DNA of 11,297 nucleotides from Flavobacterium psychrophilum (lineage in GTDB: Bacteria; Bacteroidota; Bacteroidia; Flavobacteriales; Flavobacteriaceae): contig CAMAWK010000065.1 of the NCBI GenBank assembly GCA_945861915.1, positions 1-11,297 on the forward strand, in the 5' to 3' direction. A model generated the notes under the pieces. It was given only the letters and a program-made list of their open reading frames with translations, was not told the DNA's origin and ran no database searches. Within the stretch, counting starts at the first letter, position 1. Each line of letters starts with the position of its first letter. A program made the translations under genes and the position numbers. Shown piece after piece: positions 8,368 to 11,297 of this stretch.

Positions 8368-9717
8368 ATGATGAAAAATAACTTTAAATACAGCGGTTTC
8401 TTTTTTGTGCTTTTTTCTTTTTTTTCGGCTTGTTTAAATGACAATTTCGATGTTCCTATTCAGGATAATTGTGTGGATCCAGCATTGATAAAAACAAAAG
8501 AAGTATTTGAAATTTATGCTTTAGCAACTAGTTTAACTGCCATTTATACTGCAGATGATGTTGTTGAAGGCTATGTTATTTCAAGCGAAGAAGGAGGGAA
8601 TTTTTTTAAAAATATGTACATTCAACCTTTAGACGGTTCAAAGGGATTTTCGCTTTCTGTGGACGAGGGAAATACGTACACTAAATATTTTCAACCAGGC
8701 AAAAAAGTGTTTTTAAAACTAAAAGGGTTGGCATTCGTATCACCTTCATCTAATGCCAAAGGACTTATTTTTGGTGCAGCTCCAACAGAGGATTTTGCTG
8801 TCGATCGATTGCCAAGTTCCACATTCAGAGAGTTTTTAATTCCGTCTTGCGAATTAGTAAACGAGGAGGAAATAGTCCATAAAATTTCTCTGTCACAAGC
8901 AGCAAGCGATACCTATTTGAATACTTTGATAGAAATTGACGATGTACAATTTAGAACCGATTGCGCCACTTACAGCAACGTTAATTATGATACTAGTTTA
9001 AAAATCACCAATGGAGTAGGGACTTTGGATGTGAGAACCAGTAGATACGCCAATTTTGCTGGTTTTACAGTTCCTTCGGGGCGAGGGAAAATTAGAGGCG
9101 TTTTAACAAAATATGGATTAACCTATCAACTTGTTCTACGAACTTTGAGAGATGTACAATTTACTAATCCAAAAGTTCAAACTATTTTGGCTCCCAAAGG
9201 AGGAACCAATCTTCAATATCTTGGAGCTTTTACAGAGAATTTCGAAAGTTATACGACAACAACAACGGGTGCCAATTTGCCAAAATACATCAATGATGTA
9301 ACTATTGGGACAAAATTTTGGGATGTAGCTACTTTTAGTTCAAATGAATATCTTCAAATGTCTGCTTTTAATGCCGGTTGTTCCAAAAGTTATTTTTGTA
9401 TTCCTGTTGACTTTACTGCTGCAAAAGAGATATTATTTAAATCAAAAGATGGGTATAATGACGGAAATCCGTTACGAGTATATTACTCCACAAACTACAT
9501 TCCAGGAGGAAGTTTCGAGCAAGCAACTTTAATTGAAATTACAAATAAGTTTAGAATTTCTACTGGAAATACTGACGGGTATGGTTCGGAATTTATCAAT
9601 AGCGGTGTGTATTCTATTCCAATTACTGTAACAGGAAATGGCTTTTTCATTTTTGAATACGATGGAACTTCAGGAATTTCAACTACAATTCAATTAGACG
9701 ATATAATTGTGCGATAG
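8368..9717 (+). CDS. DUF5689-like surface lipoprotein with C-terminal jelly-roll-like domain
   Basis: Predicted lipoprotein partner of the preceding receptor. A hydrophobic stretch (11-20) leads to FFSAC, a lipobox with Cys22 as the lipidated residue. The next residues, LNDNFD, are acidic and resemble the signal that sends Bacteroidota lipoproteins to the cell surface. Residues 63-138 (DDVVEGYVISSEEGGNFFKN, then QPGKKVFLKLKGLAF) and 184-265 (TLIEIDDVQF to RTLRDVQF) each look like an OB-fold-type beta barrel, as in DUF5689. Residues 288-449 (FTENFESYT to IQLDDIIVR) resemble choice-of-anchor/MAM-like jelly-roll domains of flavobacterial surface proteins. The start is only 6 bp past the receptor stop, so the two are almost surely cotranscribed. 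A second ATG at 8371 is an equally plausible start. It ends in TAG, the only TAG stop in the window. Nucleic-acid or glycan binding is inference. Domain names are from memory, not a search. Confidence 0.8.
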   Translation: MMKNNFKYSGFFFVLFSFFSACLNDNFDVPIQDNCVDPALIKTKEVFEIYALATSLTAIYTADDVVEGYVISSEEGGNFFKNMYIQPLDGSKGFSLSVDEGNTYTKYFQPGKKVFLKLKGLAFVSPSSNAKGLIFGAAPTEDFAVDRLPSSTFREFLIPSCELVNEEEIVHKISLSQAASDTYLNTLIEIDDVQFRTDCATYSNVNYDTSLKITNGVGTLDVRTSRYANFAGFTVPSGRGKIRGVLTKYGLTYQLVLRTLRDVQFTNPKVQTILAPKGGTNLQYLGAFTENFESYTTTTTGANLPKYINDVTIGTKFWDVATFSSNEYLQMSAFNAGCSKSYFCIPVDFTAAKEILFKSKDGYNDGNPLRVYYSTNYIPGGSFEQATLIEITNKFRISTGNTDGYGSEFINSGVYSIPITVTGNGFFIFEYDGTSGISTTIQLDDIIVR

Positions 9718-9739
9718 TTTTGAATAAAACATATATTTG
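9707..9739 (+). promoter_or_regulatory. Candidate promoter of the LD-carboxypeptidase gene
   Basis: TATATTTG (9732-9739) is an exact TAnnTTTG box, with TTG at 9707-9709 22 bases upstream, within the tolerated spacing. Transcription would start near 9745, about 28 nt before the upstream ATG at 9773. It overlaps the end of the lipoprotein gene, and only a weak 5-bp hairpin (9717-9730) lies there. The LD-carboxypeptidase may thus be expressed separately from the receptor pair. Confidence 0.5.
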
Positions 9740-9772
9740 TTTCGCTAATTAATAGGACAAGATATTTAAAAC

Positions 9773-10774
9773 ATGACCATTTTGAGATTTGATTTTATCC
9801 TTCGAAAATGTATTTTTTGTCGATTGCTATTGCTTATTTTTGTTCTACAAAACACAAACAGTCAAGCCCAAATACCTATGAAAATCCCAGCTAATTTACA
9901 AAAAGGAGATGCAATTGCTATCGTGGCAACAGCCCGAAAAAACATCGAGGACAACTTAAAACCTACTATTGATTTGCTTCAGAGTTGGGGACTCGAAGTA
10001 GTAATTGGTAAATCGATAGGATTGGATAATCATCAATTGGCCGGAACCGATGAGGAGCGCGCTGCCGATTTGCAGCAGCAACTAAATAACCCGAATATTA
10101 AAGCCATTTGGTGCGTTCGCGGCGGGTACGGTACAGTGAGAATTATTGATTTGATTGACTTTTCAAAGTTTAAGGAAAACCCAAAATGGATTATAGGTTT
10201 TAGCGATGTTACGGTAATTCACAGTTATTTGAATAAACTGAATATTGCTTCGATTCATGCTCTCATGCCAGTAACGGTTGCAAAAGCGACTCCAAATGCT
10301 ATCGAAAGTCTACGAAAATCACTCTTTGGCGAAAGCCTAAAATATGAATTAGCAGCCAATACAGAAAATAAATTAGGGGAAGCAACTGGAGAATTGGTTG
10401 GTGGGAATTTATCTATTTTGTACAGTTTAATGGGTTCTAATGCTCAGATTGATTGTCGAGGAAAAATACTTTTTTTGGAGGATTTAGATGAATATTTATA
10501 CCATATCGATAGGATGTTGATGAACTTAGAACGTTGTGGCTGTTTCAAAGATTTGAAAGGTTTGGTCATTGGCAGTATGACCAAAATGAAAGACAACGAA
10601 ATCCCTTGGGGCAAAAATGCCAATCAAATAATTGCTGATATTACAAAAGAATATACATTTCCAATTCTATATAATTTTCCTGCGGGTCATATTCAAAACA
10701 ATAATGCCATGATTTTTGGAAAACAAGTGTCGTTAGAATTAAACGCATCGACATCCAAGTTAATTTTTGAATAA
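9773..10774 (+). CDS. ldcA: S66-family LD-carboxypeptidase with apparent signal peptide
   Basis: Serine peptidase of family S66 (LdcA/MccF fold). LdcA removes the terminal D-Ala from tetrapeptide stems during peptidoglycan recycling. Ser144 is in IIGFSDVT, Glu236 in LFLEDLDEYLYH and His306 in FPAGHIQNN; order and spacing match the Ser-Glu-His triad of P. aeruginosa LdcA. The N-domain has VATARK (51-56) and CVRGGYGTVRIIDLIDF (114-130). The 333 residues exceed the usual roughly 300: residues 1-35 contain a basic segment, a hydrophobic core (CRLLLLIFVL) and SQA/Q, a plausible signal peptide cut after residue 32. A start at Met36 (9878) would give the ordinary cytoplasmic 298-residue form. I prefer 9773 because the extension looks like a real export signal and a promoter fits it. 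The yraN remnant follows after 38 bp. No link to the receptor pair is implied beyond strand and proximity. Confidence 0.88.
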   Translation: MTILRFDFILRKCIFCRLLLLIFVLQNTNSQAQIPMKIPANLQKGDAIAIVATARKNIEDNLKPTIDLLQSWGLEVVIGKSIGLDNHQLAGTDEERAADLQQQLNNPNIKAIWCVRGGYGTVRIIDLIDFSKFKENPKWIIGFSDVTVIHSYLNKLNIASIHALMPVTVAKATPNAIESLRKSLFGESLKYELAANTENKLGEATGELVGGNLSILYSLMGSNAQIDCRGKILFLEDLDEYLYHIDRMLMNLERCGCFKDLKGLVIGSMTKMKDNEIPWGKNANQIIADITKEYTFPILYNFPAGHIQNNNAMIFGKQVSLELNASTSKLIFE

Positions 10775-10775
10775 A

Positions 10776-10804
10776 ACTCCCAACTCCCAACTTCCAACTT
10801 CCCA
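10776..10804 (+). repeat. Degenerate heptamer tandem repeat between ldcA and yraN
   Basis: Four head-to-tail units, ACTCCCA, ACTCCCA, ACTTCCA and ACTTCCCA, fill most of the 38-bp gap, starting two bases after the ldcA stop and ending 8 bp before the yraN ATG. The run is pyrimidine-rich on the plus strand and provides no Shine-Dalgarno sequence for yraN. It looks like a microsatellite subject to slippage. Confidence 0.75.
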
Positions 10805-10812
10805 CTTTTACT

Positions 10813-11202
10813 ATGGCACAGCACAACGATTTAGGAAAATTAGGAGAAGAATTGGCTGTCGAGTTTCTTCAAAAAAGCGGATATGAAATAGTAGAAAGAA
10901 ACTGGACTTTTCAGAAAGCCGAAATTGATATTATTGCAAAAATATGAGACACGCTTGCTGTAATAGAAGTAAAAACAAGATCCTCTCTAGATTTTGGATT
11001 GCCACAGGATTTTGTAAAACCAAAAAAAATTCAATTGTTGGTCAAAGCCGTAAACGAATATATTATTTCTAAAGATTTAGATGTAGAAGTTCGGTTTGAT
11101 ATTATTGCAATTACAGCCTACAATACCAAGTCACTTCCTATTCAAAACGACGGAAAATCATTTGAAATCGAACATTTGATTGACGCTTTTTATCATTTTT
11201 AA
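10813..11202 (+). pseudogene. yraN: YraN / UPF0102 nuclease-like gene interrupted by an in-frame TGA
   Basis: UPF0102 proteins are small, with a predicted restriction-endonuclease-like fold; their cellular role is poorly defined. The reading frame runs from ATG at 10813 to TAA at 11200-11202 with one internal stop, TGA at 10945-10947 (codon 45). Before it come GKLGEELAVEFLQKSGY (8-24) and AEIDIIA (36-42, Glu37, Asp39). After it, in the same frame, come DTLAVIEVKTRS (Glu52, Lys54) and a normal C-terminus. Homologues usually have Gly there (IIA-x-x-G-D), so one GGA-to-TGA change explains it with no frameshift. The stop separates Glu37/Asp39 from EVK, so a 44-residue product should be inactive. 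Restart at TTG 10999 would also lack EVK. A sequencing error is a serious alternative. Without the stop the product would be 129 residues, normal for the family. Confidence 0.88.
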
Positions 11203-11211
11203 GAAAAAATT

Positions 11212-11233
11212 ATTTGTTATATTTGTAACAAAT
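11212..11233. promoter_or_regulatory. Perfect inverted repeat overlapping the -33 element of the right-edge promoter
   Basis: ATTTGTTA (11212-11219) and TAACAAAT (11226-11233) are exact reverse complements separated by 6 bases that contain the TTTG -33 element (11222-11225). A regulator bound to this dyad would cover the -33 box of the next gene. It also begins 9 bp after the yraN stop, but the stem is wholly A/T-rich apart from one G-C pair, so it makes a poor terminator. Confidence 0.4.
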
Positions 11234-11253
11234 TGTTTTTTTATTTACTTTTG
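11222..11253 (+). promoter_or_regulatory. Strong Bacteroidota-type promoter for a gene beyond the right edge
   Basis: TTTG (11222-11225), 20 bases, then TACTTTTG (11246-11253) matches TTTG-N20-TAnnTTTG exactly, the best full promoter match in the window. Transcription should start near 11258-11262 and run rightwards. No start codon of a convincing gene appears before the window ends at 11297, so the target is off the edge. Confidence 0.65.
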
Positions 11254-11297
11254 TCGCAAATATTTAAAACTATTTCAAATTTCAGAATTTGTTTGCT

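Noticed and set aside
9717..9730. Possible terminator after the lipoprotein gene
   Set aside because: The GTTTT-GAAT-AAAAC hairpin has only a 5-bp A/T-rich stem and no T tract; too weak to call.
10999..11202. A separate 67-residue gene starting at TTG
   Set aside because: It is the C-terminal part of yraN in the same frame after the internal TGA; there is no ribosome site and it lacks the EVK motif.
1..11297. tRNA or rRNA genes, CRISPR array, insertion sequence, prophage or integration site
   Set aside because: No cloverleaf-like segment, no regularly spaced direct repeats, no transposase or integrase motif and no terminal inverted repeats with target duplications were seen in either strand.

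Overview
The window looks like chromosomal DNA of a Flavobacteriaceae bacterium, most likely Flavobacterium or a close relative. It is A+T-rich, Shine-Dalgarno sites are hard to see, several genes are preceded by the Bacteroidota promoter box TAnnTTTG, and the protein set (outer-membrane receptor with a carboxypeptidase-regulatory-like N-domain, surface-type lipoprotein, secreted EEP nuclease, ALDH7 dehydrogenase) is typical of that group. Nine genes fill it, five on the minus strand (1-5499) and four on the plus strand (5599-11202), diverging from a 99-bp spacer at 5500-5598. No stretch above 300 bp lacks a gene. The longest, 367-583, holds the nuoA promoter and the csp terminator.

Minus block, read right to left: a secreted endonuclease/exonuclease/phosphatase (EEP) protein (4387-5499); an ALDH7-family dehydrogenase, probably piperideine-6-carboxylate / aminoadipate-semialdehyde dehydrogenase of lysine breakdown (2795-4348); aspS (890-2641); a CspA-family cold-shock protein (584-778) closed by a strong hairpin terminator; and nuoA (1-366), first gene of a nuo operon that would continue off the left edge. 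Except for the nuclease, these are core metabolic or information-processing genes, mostly with their own promoters.

Plus block: a 920-residue TonB-dependent receptor (5599-8361), then after 6 bp a 449-residue lipoprotein with a DUF5689-like, OB-fold-like region and a C-terminal jelly-roll-like domain (8368-9717). An S66 LD-carboxypeptidase with an apparent signal peptide follows (9773-10774), then a yraN (UPF0102) gene interrupted by one in-frame TGA (10813-11202). The last 95 bp carry a good promoter, overlapped by a perfect inverted repeat, for a gene beyond the right edge.

The most interesting unit is the divergent trio of secreted EEP nuclease/phosphatase, TonB receptor and OB-fold-like lipoprotein. 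Extracellular nucleases of other bacteria (ExeM type) join OB-fold and EEP modules in one polypeptide. Here similar modules sit in separate exported proteins beside an outer-membrane importer. My inference is a surface system for nucleic-acid- or phosphoester-derived nutrients. The substrate cannot be proven from sequence.
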